Counted from the stretch's first letter, positions 1-7,767 are shown. The stretch is 41,568 nt of DNA from Candidatus Zhuqueibacterota bacterium (GCA_029262005.1 JAJDAG010000115.1:1-41568), one strand, 5' to 3'. Notes: a model not told the origin generated them from the letters alone. A program made the numbers and translations.

Positions 1-394
1 ATATCTCCTGACTTGTTGATCTGTTACCATCCAAGATAGCCCTCCTTTATGTCTTTGCTCTTCTTGGATAGTATGAAAACTCCGTTGAATAATAGGGAAT
101 TTTAATTGTCGCCAACAGGGAAATATAAATGTCGTTAATCACCCCACTCGGGGAAGCGCCAGGGATGAGGAACAAGCGATAAGCAAGGACTTCTTTGACC
201 TCGTTGTGATTGATGCGGGTTATCGCGGCAGTGCTGCCGCGGATAGTGCCTGTTGATTAACAGGGCGTTTTCGTTGTCTTGAGCCAATTTTTCCTTGATT
301 GTCAATGAAAGTATTGTAATCTTGGAGTGTTATTCAGATTTGTAGAAATATATGTTAGATTTAATTTTACCCGCTTATCAAACATCATTTTCTA
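1..394. other. Gene-poor left edge of the window
   Basis: Apart from the helicase fossil, I see no intact gene here. A short inverted repeat (CCTGTT at 249-254, AACAGG at 259-264) overlaps the stop codon of the fossil frame and is followed by a T-rich stretch, so it could be a weak terminator. The last 100 bases are AT-rich and could hold the promoter of the next gene, but no clear -35/-10 pair stands out. Confidence 0.4.
158..256 (+). pseudogene. Fossil fragment of a type I restriction enzyme R-subunit-like helicase (motif II region)
   Basis: Reading GCC at 158 to TGA at 254-256 gives a short peptide containing DFFDLVVID, then AGYRGSAAADSA and a stop. The DEAD-box motif II region of HsdR-like helicases commonly reads FFDLVVVDECHRGSA..DS, so the fragment matches around the motif. 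The Walker B core DECHR has become DAGYR, which should abolish ATP hydrolysis, and the frame stops right after it. No start, no helicase motif I and no flanking domain is visible. I infer a decayed remnant of a restriction-modification locus. The match is short and from memory of the family, so confidence is moderate to low. Confidence 0.4.
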
Positions 395-1267
395 ATGAAA
401 CCACAAGCTTTTCGTTTTTCGGAAGGACTTATTCTGGCGGCGATTCCCGCGATTGCATATCTATTTGCTTTCGCTTATGAAACGGGATATGCGAGCTATT
501 TCCGATTGCCTGTTGAGTTTATTGAAATAGACTTGAGAAGTATACTAATTGTGGCAGCCGGGTTATATGCTTTTCTTTATACGATTTTAATGTTGTCTAG
601 AATTCTACCAATGAGGAGCACGATTGTAATTTTAAGAAGCTTTCTCACGCCCATTGTCTTTGGATTGATCTTTTGGGCACTTCTAAGAGCCAACATAGGT
701 GTAAGCTGGAAGATTATTAGTTTCACCGTGTTTTTTTTCTTTGTCTGGTCAAATCTGCTTAACCCAATAAAGAAGTACAAAGGTTCAATAATCGATCGCT
801 GGGACGCTGAAAATCAAAGAGATGAAGAAGCCGCTAGCAGACAATTGGAAGGCTCATTTCTTGGAACGGGGTTGAGCAAGTTAGTGAACCTCGGCATTGA
901 TCCAATTGTGCTCCGAAACGTGTATTTATTTTTGATCATCGGCTTAGGGGTCTGCAATCAAGCAGGATACATAAGAGCTTCAATACAGAAATCCTTTTTG
1001 CGTCCCTCGGCTCAGAAAGAGCTTATCATCCTCCGGCGTTGGGGAAATTATTTCGTGGCTGCTTCTTATGATACAGTACAACAGCAAACCAAGACAGATT
1101 TTCATTTAATTTCGTTTAGCTCGAAGAATAGCTTGTCGTTCTCTTCGATTTATGTCAAGGATATTAAACGTCCTCCAGCATTCAAGAATGGACAGAATAT
1201 ACCAACACAAAAAGTCAAACCTGACACTCTATTGATAAGGCCAGATACACTTAGCATCAAACAGTAA
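395..1267 (+). CDS. Hypothetical integral membrane protein
   Basis: A 290-residue protein I do not recognise. Hydrophobic segments at about residues 10-31, 48-70, 77-101, 104-122 and 175-193 suggest four or five membrane spans in the N-terminal two thirds. The roughly 95-residue C-terminal part is polar and probably soluble. There is no signal peptidase site and no catalytic motif that I can see. The ATG at 395 has no good Shine-Dalgarno sequence (AT-rich leader). It stands alone, between a restriction-enzyme fossil and a palindromic repeat, in what looks like an accessory region. Function unknown. Confidence 0.6.
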   Translation: MKPQAFRFSEGLILAAIPAIAYLFAFAYETGYASYFRLPVEFIEIDLRSILIVAAGLYAFLYTILMLSRILPMRSTIVILRSFLTPIVFGLIFWALLRANIGVSWKIISFTVFFFFVWSNLLNPIKKYKGSIIDRWDAENQRDEEAASRQLEGSFLGTGLSKLVNLGIDPIVLRNVYLFLIIGLGVCNQAGYIRASIQKSFLRPSAQKELIILRRWGNYFVAASYDTVQQQTKTDFHLISFSSKNSLSFSSIYVKDIKRPPAFKNGQNIPTQKVKPDTLLIRPDTLSIKQ

Positions 1268-1288
1268 TCCAACTTTGCTGTGGGGGGC

Positions 1289-1332
1289 AGTTTTGTAGGG
1301 TGGGCTTGTTTCTTAAGCCCACCATTTTGGAC
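1289..1332. repeat. 44-bp palindromic repeat, copy 1
   Basis: Identical over 44 bases to 2641-2684. The centre is a perfect 9-bp inverted repeat, GGTGGGCTT and AAGCCCACC, with a 7-base spacer. The motif resembles REP-like palindromes of the GTAGGGTGGGC type found between genes in many bacteria. The two copies lie on either side of the alpha/beta hydrolase lipoprotein gene. The hairpin could also act in transcription termination or RNA stabilisation. Confidence 0.85.
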
Positions 1333-1427
1333 GTGAAGGGGGCTTACAAATTTGTGTTCTAACACTCCAGTCCATCCGACTCTTCGCAGGGCGATGATTC
1401 TTTGAAAAATGGACATGCACAAGGGTG

Positions 1428-1450
1428 GCGTGCTCACGGGTCAGTGCCGC
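1428..1450. repeat. 23-bp GC-rich word, copy 1
   Basis: The segment starting GCGTGCTCACGGGTCAG matches 3164-3186 with two mismatches in 23 bases. Both copies sit in non-coding DNA upstream of an accessory gene. Nearby CTAAC (about 1352) and ATTAGGT (about 1452) loosely recall integron attC core sites, but the pairing is poor. See the findings. Confidence 0.5.
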
Positions 1451-1564
1451 GATTAGGTGTTCAGGAATGTAAAATATGTTTTGCGAGAATCAGATTATCA
1501 TAAAATTTCAATCAACGGCAATGTTGGAGTATTTGAAATGCAATTGTTTATACGGAGAAACAAA

Positions 1565-2623
1565 ATGAAAGAACTTATTCTCTTCTTTTTGGCTGGTGTA
1601 TTATTCTTGCAAGGCTGTACTGGTTCAGAGAATGATATACATCTAAAAAATGAAATCTCTCATGCGGACTATTTTGAGAACACTGGCAGAGATGACGTTC
1701 TAACCGGCGGCATCAAAATGATAGATATTGCCACACCTAGCGGCAACTTTAAAGTTTGGACAAAACGAATTGGCAATAATCCAAAAATTAAGGTTTTATT
1801 ACTTCATGGTGGACCTGGAGTCACGCATGAATATTTGGAATGCTTCGATAGTTATTTCCCGAAAGAAGGGTTTGAATATTATTATTATGATCAACTCGGA
1901 TCATATTACAGTGATCAACCTTCCGATAGCACGCTTTGGTCAACAGAGCGTTTTGTTGAAGAAGTAGAGCAGGTTCGTAAAGCGCTGAACCTCAAGAAAG
2001 ACAATTTTTATTTATACGGGCAATCCTGGGGAGGAATTTTGGCAATTGAATATGCGCTTAAATACCAGGAAAACCTGAAAGGCCTCATCATTTCCAATAT
2101 GATGATGTCCATACCTGATTATATAAAGTACGCAGAAGAGGTGTTGGGGCCTCAGCTCGATCCGTCTGTATTGGCTGAGATCAAAGAAATCGAGGCAAAT
2201 AAAGATTACGATAATCCGCGGTATATGGAATTAGTGGCAACACACTATTACCCGGAACATGTTTTACGAATGCCGTTGGAAAATTGGCCGGACCCCGTGA
2301 ATCGTGCTTTCAAACACCTCAATCCGGAAGTTTATGTTCCTATGCAAGGCAAGAGTGAATTTGGGGTTGCAGGAGATGCGAAACTTAAATACTGGGTGAG
2401 AAAATCCGATTTACCCAAAATAACCGTACCGACCTTAATCATTGGCGCAGAATACGATACTATGGATCCAAAACATATGCAATGGGTCGCTTCACAGGTT
2501 CAATATGGTAGATATTTGCATTGCCCAAACGGGAGCCATATGGCCATGTATGATGATCAGCAAATTTACTTCGAAGGATTAATTAAGTTTGTCAGGGATG
2601 TGAATGAAGAAAAGTTTAATTAG
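1565..2623 (+). CDS. Alpha/beta hydrolase lipoprotein, proline iminopeptidase (S33) family
   Basis: A 352-residue alpha/beta hydrolase. The start at 1565 is preferred over upstream starts because GGAG lies 7 bases upstream and it opens a lipoprotein signal peptide (MKELILFFLAGVLFLQGC; lipobox LQGC, Cys18). Motifs seen: HGGPG at 81-85 (oxyanion hole, hallmark of proline iminopeptidases), DQLGS at 109-113, GQSWGG with nucleophile Ser154, Asp298 in GAEYDTMDP and His325 in GSHMAM. The family removes N-terminal proline from peptides or hydrolyses related amides and esters; the exact substrate cannot be read here. The lipobox places it on a membrane facing the periplasm or cell surface, unusual for a family that is mostly cytosolic. 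The gene is bracketed by two identical 44-bp repeats, suggesting accessory status. Confidence 0.85.
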   Translation: MKELILFFLAGVLFLQGCTGSENDIHLKNEISHADYFENTGRDDVLTGGIKMIDIATPSGNFKVWTKRIGNNPKIKVLLLHGGPGVTHEYLECFDSYFPKEGFEYYYYDQLGSYYSDQPSDSTLWSTERFVEEVEQVRKALNLKKDNFYLYGQSWGGILAIEYALKYQENLKGLIISNMMMSIPDYIKYAEEVLGPQLDPSVLAEIKEIEANKDYDNPRYMELVATHYYPEHVLRMPLENWPDPVNRAFKHLNPEVYVPMQGKSEFGVAGDAKLKYWVRKSDLPKITVPTLIIGAEYDTMDPKHMQWVASQVQYGRYLHCPNGSHMAMYDDQQIYFEGLIKFVRDVNEEKFN

Positions 2624-2640
2624 AAACTGTAGCGCTAACA

Positions 2641-2684
2641 AGTTTTGTAGGGTGGGCTTGTTTCTTAAGCCCACCATTTTGGAC
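2641..2684. repeat. 44-bp palindromic repeat, copy 2
   Basis: Identical to 1289-1332 over 44 bases, same orientation, beginning 18 bases after the hydrolase stop codon. It contains the same perfect 9-bp stem with a 7-base loop, so the transcript can form a hairpin just past the gene. No run of T follows, so it is not a classic intrinsic terminator. Confidence 0.85.
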
Positions 2685-2792
2685 TGCGATTGGGTGATTC
2701 TTGCAACGCTGTCTAATAATTATTTGCAGCCCAGGTATCGTAAAAATACTATCAATAAGACTATTTAACTAACCAAAACAAAGGGGAAAGTC

Positions 2793-2903
2793 ATGGCTAA
2801 AGGAAAAGATGCTCAAAAAACAGATAAGAAAAAATCAGGAAAAACGTTGAAAGAAAAGCGTAATGAGAAAAAAGAGAAGAAAGCCAGAAAGGATAAGCTT
2901 TAG
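2793..2903 (+). CDS. Small lysine-rich protein (36 aa)
   Basis: A short frame from ATG 2793 to TAG 2901-2903 encodes 36 residues, nearly half of them lysine or arginine, starting MAKGKDAQKTDKKKSGK. A clear ribosome site (AAGGGGA at 2781-2787) lies about 6 bases before the ATG, which is why I accept so short a gene. There is no membrane segment or cysteine. Such peptides are often nucleic-acid-associated or ribosome-associated, but the role here is unknown. It follows the second palindromic repeat and stands alone. An alternative is that the composition simply reflects an A-rich stretch. Confidence 0.5.
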   Translation: MAKGKDAQKTDKKKSGKTLKEKRNEKKEKKARKDKL

Positions 2904-3124
2904 TTCTTTAAGCAAATGAAATTTGAGCTTGATAAGACTGTCAGAGCTTGATGCAGGGTGTTCAATAAAAAGCCGAAACAACTATGAACAAGCGCCGGGT
3001 GGCGGGTGCCTCCAGCCGGTGTTTTCGTGCGCACGCTCATGGTTTCAGTTGTGTGCCTTCCTGACAAGTTCGCTCAACCGGACGTTACCGCTACGGCGTG
3101 ATTTTCAGCATTTCTTTGTTTTTG

Positions 3125-3169
3125 GCACGCTGGATGTCCGCAGGCAAAGCCTGCTCCCATCCAGCGTGC
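3125..3169. repeat. Long two-part hairpin in a GC-rich intergenic island
   Basis: GCACGCTGGATG (3125-3136) pairs perfectly with CATCCAGCGTGC (3158-3169). Inside lie TCC on each side and a second perfect stem, GCAGGC (3140-3145) with GCCTGC (3149-3154), closed by an AAA loop. The whole 45-base unit is one extended cruciform or stem-loop. The surrounding DNA (about 2960-3210) is more GC-rich than its neighbours and carries no convincing gene. It may be a recombination site of the attC kind or a mobile palindrome. Confidence 0.7.
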
Positions 3170-3186
3170 TCGCGGGTCAGCGCCGC
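3164..3186. repeat. 23-bp GC-rich word, copy 2
   Basis: Matches 1428-1450 with two mismatches in 23 bases. It overlaps the right arm of the 3125-3169 hairpin and precedes the secreted protein gene by about 80 bases. Confidence 0.5.
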
Positions 3187-3263
3187 CACCAGGCGCGCTT
3201 ATAGTAAATTTAATTTTTAGTGTGCCCGGAATGGTGCACCCACAAAAATTTAAGGAGTGCCAA

Positions 3264-4565
3264 ATGAAGAATCGTATATTTGTCTATATAAGCATCGCAT
3301 GGCTGATGCTATTTTTCACCCATGCGTTTTCACAAACACCGCCGCCGCCCCTTGGCCCACCCACAGCATCCGCTGAAGCGAACGGTGGATTGCTAATAAC
3401 CTTTCTTCGGATTGCACTACAGGAAGCCGGCCAGCAAGTTATTGATACAGCAAATAACCAACTAAGAAATCACCCAAGCCTTCGCGCCAAATTGAGTTGG
3501 GGACAAAATGCCAAGCCACTAGAATGCGGTTATGATTGTATGTCAGCGCCGAATTTAGACGAGACAAAGTACATCGATCGGCCAAACACCAAGCGTGTTG
3601 TCCATCGCGCGCGGCTGAGCTTTCGCATCGACAATATCAAGCGAAAAGCCGGGGGCGTCTGGTTGCCCGCGGTCGGCATCCGGCGGACGATCCACACCAA
3701 TATCAATATTCATGCTTATTGTGAAGGATGGCGCGGGACCGAAGGCACGATTCGCATTTACATCAAAACTCAGCCTCCATTCATAGATGAAGCTCACAGC
3801 ATTGTCGAAAGTATTCTTGATTTTATTTTGCTGCCGCTTAATATTTCCAATTTTGTGGACGCACAAATTGCCCGGCAACTCAAATCAGACGGTGGTTTGC
3901 CAGTCGTAGAGCCGCCGAACGGGTGCTGCAACTCGCTCGGCGTTTTATCAAACTCCCCGCTTGATCGCCGTTCGCGCTTCGACAACATTGTTTGGGATCG
4001 TCCACCGGCAAAGAGCCCCTTGCAGGGCGGTGTTGCTTTGCAAGGTGAGAATGCGGAAGTTCGATTCATTAGTATTAAAAGGCGCAAGAGCCTGAACTCA
4101 GCGGAAGCACAACACGATGATGTTCGATTCACCTTTTTTGTGAATGGCAAGGTGGCAGAATATCCCCCGGTTGGAAAAGTGAAGATTGCTGAGAACCAAA
4201 CGCTTCCACTTGGAAGGGGTGTCGTTCTAAAAGTACCACTCTCAAAAAAAGATCCTGTCATGCAGGTGCTTGTCAGCAATAATTTCAAGGCAGCCGGATG
4301 GAAAGAACATTCACGGAAGGGCAAGTATGGTCATGGCACAAACACACTGCGGACAAGTAGAAAAATAGTCGGGCCACCGCTGCCAACATCCGGTTTTGGA
4401 AAAGGTACGGGCGGCAAACCGACGAAAATCACTGTGAACGAATTTGAACTGACGTACAGAATTAGCTATCGTGGCCAACCTGTTGTAAAAGGCGATCAGA
4501 AACCGAAATTACAAATGAAGAAAAAGTTGTTGCAACCAGCGAAAACTGTGAAAAAGAATCAATGA
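3264..4565 (+). CDS. Secreted protein of unknown function
   Basis: A 433-residue protein. The start at 3264 is chosen because AAGGAG (3252-3257) lies 6 bases upstream and the product opens with a signal peptide (charged MKNR, then a hydrophobic stretch ending near HAFSQ at residue 24). The mature part begins with a proline-rich linker. About residues 100-180 and 270-400 look beta-rich, with a Cys pair around residue 75 and another Cys pair in NGCCNS near 236. The last 30 residues are strongly basic. I recognise no family. The gene lies in the accessory region between a GC-rich island and the YCII gene and is not obviously in an operon. It is probably exported to the periplasm or beyond. Confidence 0.65.
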   Translation: MKNRIFVYISIAWLMLFFTHAFSQTPPPPLGPPTASAEANGGLLITFLRIALQEAGQQVIDTANNQLRNHPSLRAKLSWGQNAKPLECGYDCMSAPNLDETKYIDRPNTKRVVHRARLSFRIDNIKRKAGGVWLPAVGIRRTIHTNINIHAYCEGWRGTEGTIRIYIKTQPPFIDEAHSIVESILDFILLPLNISNFVDAQIARQLKSDGGLPVVEPPNGCCNSLGVLSNSPLDRRSRFDNIVWDRPPAKSPLQGGVALQGENAEVRFISIKRRKSLNSAEAQHDDVRFTFFVNGKVAEYPPVGKVKIAENQTLPLGRGVVLKVPLSKKDPVMQVLVSNNFKAAGWKEHSRKGKYGHGTNTLRTSRKIVGPPLPTSGFGKGTGGKPTKITVNEFELTYRISYRGQPVVKGDQKPKLQMKKKLLQPAKTVKKNQ

Positions 4566-4657
4566 GTCAATTTAAAGTGCCGCTTGTTATGCTTTTGAAT
4601 TGATGGGAGTCGACCACAGGATAAGTTCATAACGCTATATTTAAAAGGAGGAAAATT

Positions 4658-4972
4658 ATGGCAAATTTTATGATTGCATATTACGGAGGAAAGCAGCCGA
4701 GTTCAAAAGAAGAGGGCATGGCGCAAATGGGTAAATGGAAAGCTTGGGTCGAAGGTCTTGGTGAAAAGGTAATCAATCCCGGAACACCTTTAATGGGCAC
4801 AAAAATTGTGACTTCAAATGATGTTCAAGACGAAAATGCTCCGAATGCGCTGAAAGGATTTGCAGTTGTTAAAGCGGAAAGCATTGAAGCTGCCATTGAA
4901 ATTGCCAAATCAGATCCGTTTTTGGAAAATGGCGGTACAATACGTGTCGCTCAGATGATGGAAATGCAGTAA
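4658..4972 (+). CDS. YCII-related (DGPF-type) small protein
   Basis: A 104-residue protein of the YCII/DGPF fold, an alpha+beta dimeric-barrel group whose members are mostly uncharacterised. The N-terminal strand (MANFMIAYYGG), the central KWKAWVEGLGEKVINPGTPL segment and the late AAIEIAKSDPF..GGTIRVAQM pattern are typical. A perfect AAAGGAGG ribosome site (4644-4651) precedes the ATG. The next gene, a membrane protein, starts 34 bases after the stop with its own good ribosome site, so the two are probably co-transcribed. Close relatives often sit beside ECF sigma factors; none is visible here. Confidence 0.75.
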   Translation: MANFMIAYYGGKQPSSKEEGMAQMGKWKAWVEGLGEKVINPGTPLMGTKIVTSNDVQDENAPNALKGFAVVKAESIEAAIEIAKSDPFLENGGTIRVAQMMEMQ

Positions 4973-5006
4973 ACGGGATTCCAAATTACAAAAAGGAGAA
5001 AGCAAT

Positions 5007-5555
5007 ATGAAGGTTTTGATTAAGGGGGCATTAATCGGTGGCTTGGTAGCATTTATCTGGATGAATTTTTCCTGGATGGTATTGCCGTGGCACGGAATGA
5101 CCCTATCCACATTGCCAAACGAAGCTCCGGTCGCTGAATCCTTAAAAAATAATGTAACGGAGAGTGGCCTCTACATCCTGCCCTGGACTGCGGATCATAC
5201 AGAGGAGGCGATGGGGGCGGTTAATCAAAAAATGGAGAAAGGGCCATATGCATATATGGTTGTGCATCCCGCTGGCTTTAAGAAGAATATGGGTAAAATG
5301 ATGCTCTTTGGTTTACTCTTCAATGTTTTAATCGCATTCATTTTGACCTACCTCTTAACGAAAACGAGGGGTCTGAGTTATATTCAAAAAGTGGGCTTTG
5401 TAAAAATGGCAGCAGTTGCAGGAGCCTTGGTGATAGTCGTGCCCAACCTTATTTGGTGGCAATTCCCCCTTGCTTACACCTTGGTTACGATAGTCGATAC
5501 CGCTTTTACCTGGGGCTTTGCCGGGCTTGCGATTGGAAAAATTGTAAAAGATTAA
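5007..5555 (+). CDS. Hypothetical membrane protein downstream of YCII gene
   Basis: A 182-residue protein with a first hydrophobic segment at about residues 5-27, a periplasmic-looking loop at 28-95, and three further spans at about 97-118, 129-147 and 153-177. The loop contains EEAMGAVNQKMEKGPYAYMV, resembling proteins of unknown function in other environmental bacteria; I cannot name a family. AAAAAGGAG at about 4990-4998 is a strong ribosome site. Co-directional with, and 34 bases after, the YCII gene, so likely one transcription unit. Function unknown. Confidence 0.65.
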   Translation: MKVLIKGALIGGLVAFIWMNFSWMVLPWHGMTLSTLPNEAPVAESLKNNVTESGLYILPWTADHTEEAMGAVNQKMEKGPYAYMVVHPAGFKKNMGKMMLFGLLFNVLIAFILTYLLTKTRGLSYIQKVGFVKMAAVAGALVIVVPNLIWWQFPLAYTLVTIVDTAFTWGFAGLAIGKIVKD

Positions 5556-5604
5556 TCACTGACCATTTTAATGCAGGTCATTTAAACTTTAAAAAGGATT
5601 GGCC

Positions 5605-6048
5605 TGATTAATTCACAAATCAACAATTTACAGTCATAAATTAACGTGAGTTCGACGTAACGCGTGACTGTACAAACCCTCAGGATTCTGTCTGGACCGT
5701 CCCCAAAATCCAAAAGAAGGCGTCATTTCGAACGCGGGTTCTTTCGGCGGAGAAATTTGGAGTGAGCAATTTTATTACCGCAAAAACAAATGTTTGGCAT
5801 CGATTCTCATCTTGCCGCACAGATTTCTCACACATGACAAAAAGACGTCGTGGTTCGAAATGACAAGTCCTTTTTTATGTTCACACAGAGGTATCGCGTT
5901 ACATCGAACTCACGTTAAATTCTGAGTCGGATTGTCACTCAGGAGGCGTCTTTGGACAAAGTAACTGCTGCGAATCAAAAGGATTCCTCCTGAGTGACAA
6001 TCCGCTGCTTGACATTTGACCTGAAATTGTTGATTTGTGAATTAATCA
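5605..6048. mobile_element. Composite nested palindromic element (MITE-like)
   Basis: Non-coding segment with four sets of inverted repeats. Outer arms: 25 bp, perfect, 5605-5629 and 6024-6048. Next: 24 bp with one mismatch, 5641-5664 and 5895-5918. Innermost: 12 bp, perfect, 5722-5733 (GTCATTTCGAAC) and 5853-5864. On the right side: 19 bp, perfect, 5928-5946 and 5986-6004. No transposase gene is inside. The architecture suggests one palindromic element inserted into another. The 5928-6048 part has a relative at 41310-41426. The GTCATTTCGA core is a widespread environmental repeat type, also seen at 13818. Confidence 0.8.
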
Positions 6049-6269
6049 AGTTGTCAAACTATTCTAATTCTTTCCTTCTTTTCTCCCCAAAACCGTTTGA
6101 ATGCGACATCTCTCCTATCATTTGCGACCTGACTCCTATATATGAGACCCTTTGTTTTTGTATTTTGGCCATAAGGTTTTAAATAGCCTCATATATTGCA
6201 GTGGTTAGCTCAGGCGCCGACTGGCTGCTGCATGAATTTATTATCATAACTAATATGCTGGAGGAAATC
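6049..6269. other. AT-rich leader before the beta-trefoil lipoprotein gene
   Basis: No convincing gene. AT-rich stretch between the nested palindromes and the lipoprotein start; the promoter of that gene presumably lies here, but I cannot point to an unambiguous one. Confidence 0.4.
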
Positions 6270-7559
6270 ATGCGAGTAAAATATTTACGTGAAATGCTCT
6301 TGACGTTGTGTCTTATAATCTGTTCAGCCTGCTCGTCCGTAAATCAAAAAAAGGACCTGGACGTCAGCCAACCGCTCCCTGCGCTGTTGGAAGGGGACGT
6401 ACCCCCACGCCCCACCTACGAACCTGAGAACAATGCGGATTTTTTTAGCCGGGGCATTAAGCAAACAGACGATTATCTGACAAACGGCTGGGCAACCTTC
6501 TTTTGGATCATTGAAGGGACCCAAAATCAGTATGTCAGCGTTGGCAGTGACGGTAATATTAGGAGGTGGGAATACAAGGGCGACAATACCCAGGTCTGGT
6601 GTGTCTATCCTGCCAAATATGATTCATCAGACGCGCGCACTCAGTACCGGATTGAAACCTTACAAAACAAAGAGTTCATGGCCGTAGGCTCTAATGGCAA
6701 TATTCTCAGGTATGGGAAAAAAGATGACGGTTCACAGCTGTTCGAATTGGCCAAAGCAGCAAAGGGGACTTACAACATAGTGATATCCGTAGCTGATAAT
6801 CAATATGTTGCGGTAGGAAGCGATGGCAATATTCTGCGGTGGGATGCTTCTGGAGATGATGACCAGGAATTCAAATTCGTCCCTGCAGACACATTAGGGT
6901 ACAAAAAAACAGCACCGGAGCAACCCATCAAAGTGGCTGGAAGGAAGGCTTATGTGCCCGGAAAGGTTCCGCTGCCGGCTCCCCTTACTTCAGTGCGGGC
7001 GCCGGTTCTGGCCAGCGAGCGGTATTTGATCTCTGAAACTCTGATGCCGGCAACCGTGGTGAATGATCCGTCATTTTCCACCAAAATTGACCAGGTCAAT
7101 ACCAGCCCCTACTACTACTTGATCAGGGAGCAATATTATAAACCCACTGCGGTGCTTTTGCCGCCAGGTAAAGATCAAACCACCTCGATTACAATAACCG
7201 TTTCGTTCACATCTTCGGAGATCCAACAGATAACCAACACCGTGGGCTGGAGTCTGGACTATACGATTTCCGCTAAAGAGGGGGACGCCTCAGCGGCTCT
7301 AAAATTTCAGTACCAGCAGTCGACGGAGAGGATGAAGAAAGAATCAAGTGAACATTCGAAGACTAAGAAAAGTGAGGAAACTGTGAGCTGGAAGTCACCT
7401 TCCAAGCTCAATACGAGAATCGTGATTTGGCAGCTGATGGACGTGTTCACCATTTGGGATGGCAATGGCAGTAAGGTGCAGAGTACGGGGTGGGAGAGCG
7501 AGTTTACTAAATTCGCCGATATGTATCCGCCTGTGCCGGGTGAATTAACACTCAAATAA
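6270..7559 (+). CDS. Lipoprotein with beta-trefoil-like repeats and possible aerolysin-like pore-forming domain
   Basis: A 429-residue protein. ATG at 6270 is preferred because GGAGG (6260-6264) precedes it and it opens a lipoprotein-like signal (LTLCLIICSACSS; the residue three before the Cys is unusual). About residues 75-215 carry three repeats of the pattern YVxVGSDGNIxRW, as in fascin-like or ricin-like beta-trefoils that bind sugars or other ligands. A proline-rich linker follows. The C-terminal half (about 265-429) is rich in alternating Ser/Thr and hydrophobic strands (SITITVSFTSS), a KSE-rich loop, then IVIWQLMDVFTIWDGNG; this resembles bacterial aerolysin/insecticidal-crystal-toxin-type domains. 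I infer a surface or secreted lectin-toxin-like protein. It stands alone, just upstream of the hybrid sensor regulator. Confidence 0.55.
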   Translation: MRVKYLREMLLTLCLIICSACSSVNQKKDLDVSQPLPALLEGDVPPRPTYEPENNADFFSRGIKQTDDYLTNGWATFFWIIEGTQNQYVSVGSDGNIRRWEYKGDNTQVWCVYPAKYDSSDARTQYRIETLQNKEFMAVGSNGNILRYGKKDDGSQLFELAKAAKGTYNIVISVADNQYVAVGSDGNILRWDASGDDDQEFKFVPADTLGYKKTAPEQPIKVAGRKAYVPGKVPLPAPLTSVRAPVLASERYLISETLMPATVVNDPSFSTKIDQVNTSPYYYLIREQYYKPTAVLLPPGKDQTTSITITVSFTSSEIQQITNTVGWSLDYTISAKEGDASAALKFQYQQSTERMKKESSEHSKTKKSEETVSWKSPSKLNTRIVIWQLMDVFTIWDGNGSKVQSTGWESEFTKFADMYPPVPGELTLK

Positions 7560-7729
7560 GGTCCATTTTTCACCGCCCGGATGGGGCTTAGGCCAATGTA
7601 CCGGTGATTCGAGTGGCGCTACCTGGCCGAATTTGATTGTCTTAAGTGAAGAAGTCAGATGCAGAATCCACGCCAGGCGCCAGGAGCTTTTGGAAGGCCT
7701 CGTTCGTTGTTTTTGCGATGTGTAATACG

Positions 7730-7767
7730 GCACAAGCATGTCCACCAAAAGGTGTTCATGCTTGTGC
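7730..7767. repeat. Intergenic hairpin
   Basis: GCACAAGCATG (7730-7740) pairs perfectly with CATGCTTGTGC (7757-7767), with a further ACC/GGT pair around an AAAA loop. GCGTTAGGT follows about 12 bases later, recalling an attC right core, but no matching left core is visible. Function unknown. It lies in a 544-base gap that otherwise holds no gene. Confidence 0.55.

Larger units (their letters stand above)
2904..3263. other. Non-coding GC-rich island between small ORF and secreted protein gene
   Basis: A frame can be read across this stretch, but its product is low-quality (no coherent hydrophobic or conserved pattern) and it spans the long hairpin, so I treat it as non-coding. A segment at about 3061-3095 (GACAAGTTCGCTCAACCGG and following) resembles the left half of integron attC sites. 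No integrase gene is present in this window. Confidence 0.45.

Noticed and set aside
2923..3204. 93-residue plus-strand frame in the GC-rich island
   Set aside because: It spans a 45-base perfect hairpin and a repeated word, lacks a ribosome site and shows no protein-like pattern.
3794..4324. 176-residue minus-strand frame opposite the secreted protein gene
   Set aside because: Lies wholly within a gene with a signal peptide and a strong ribosome site on the other strand.
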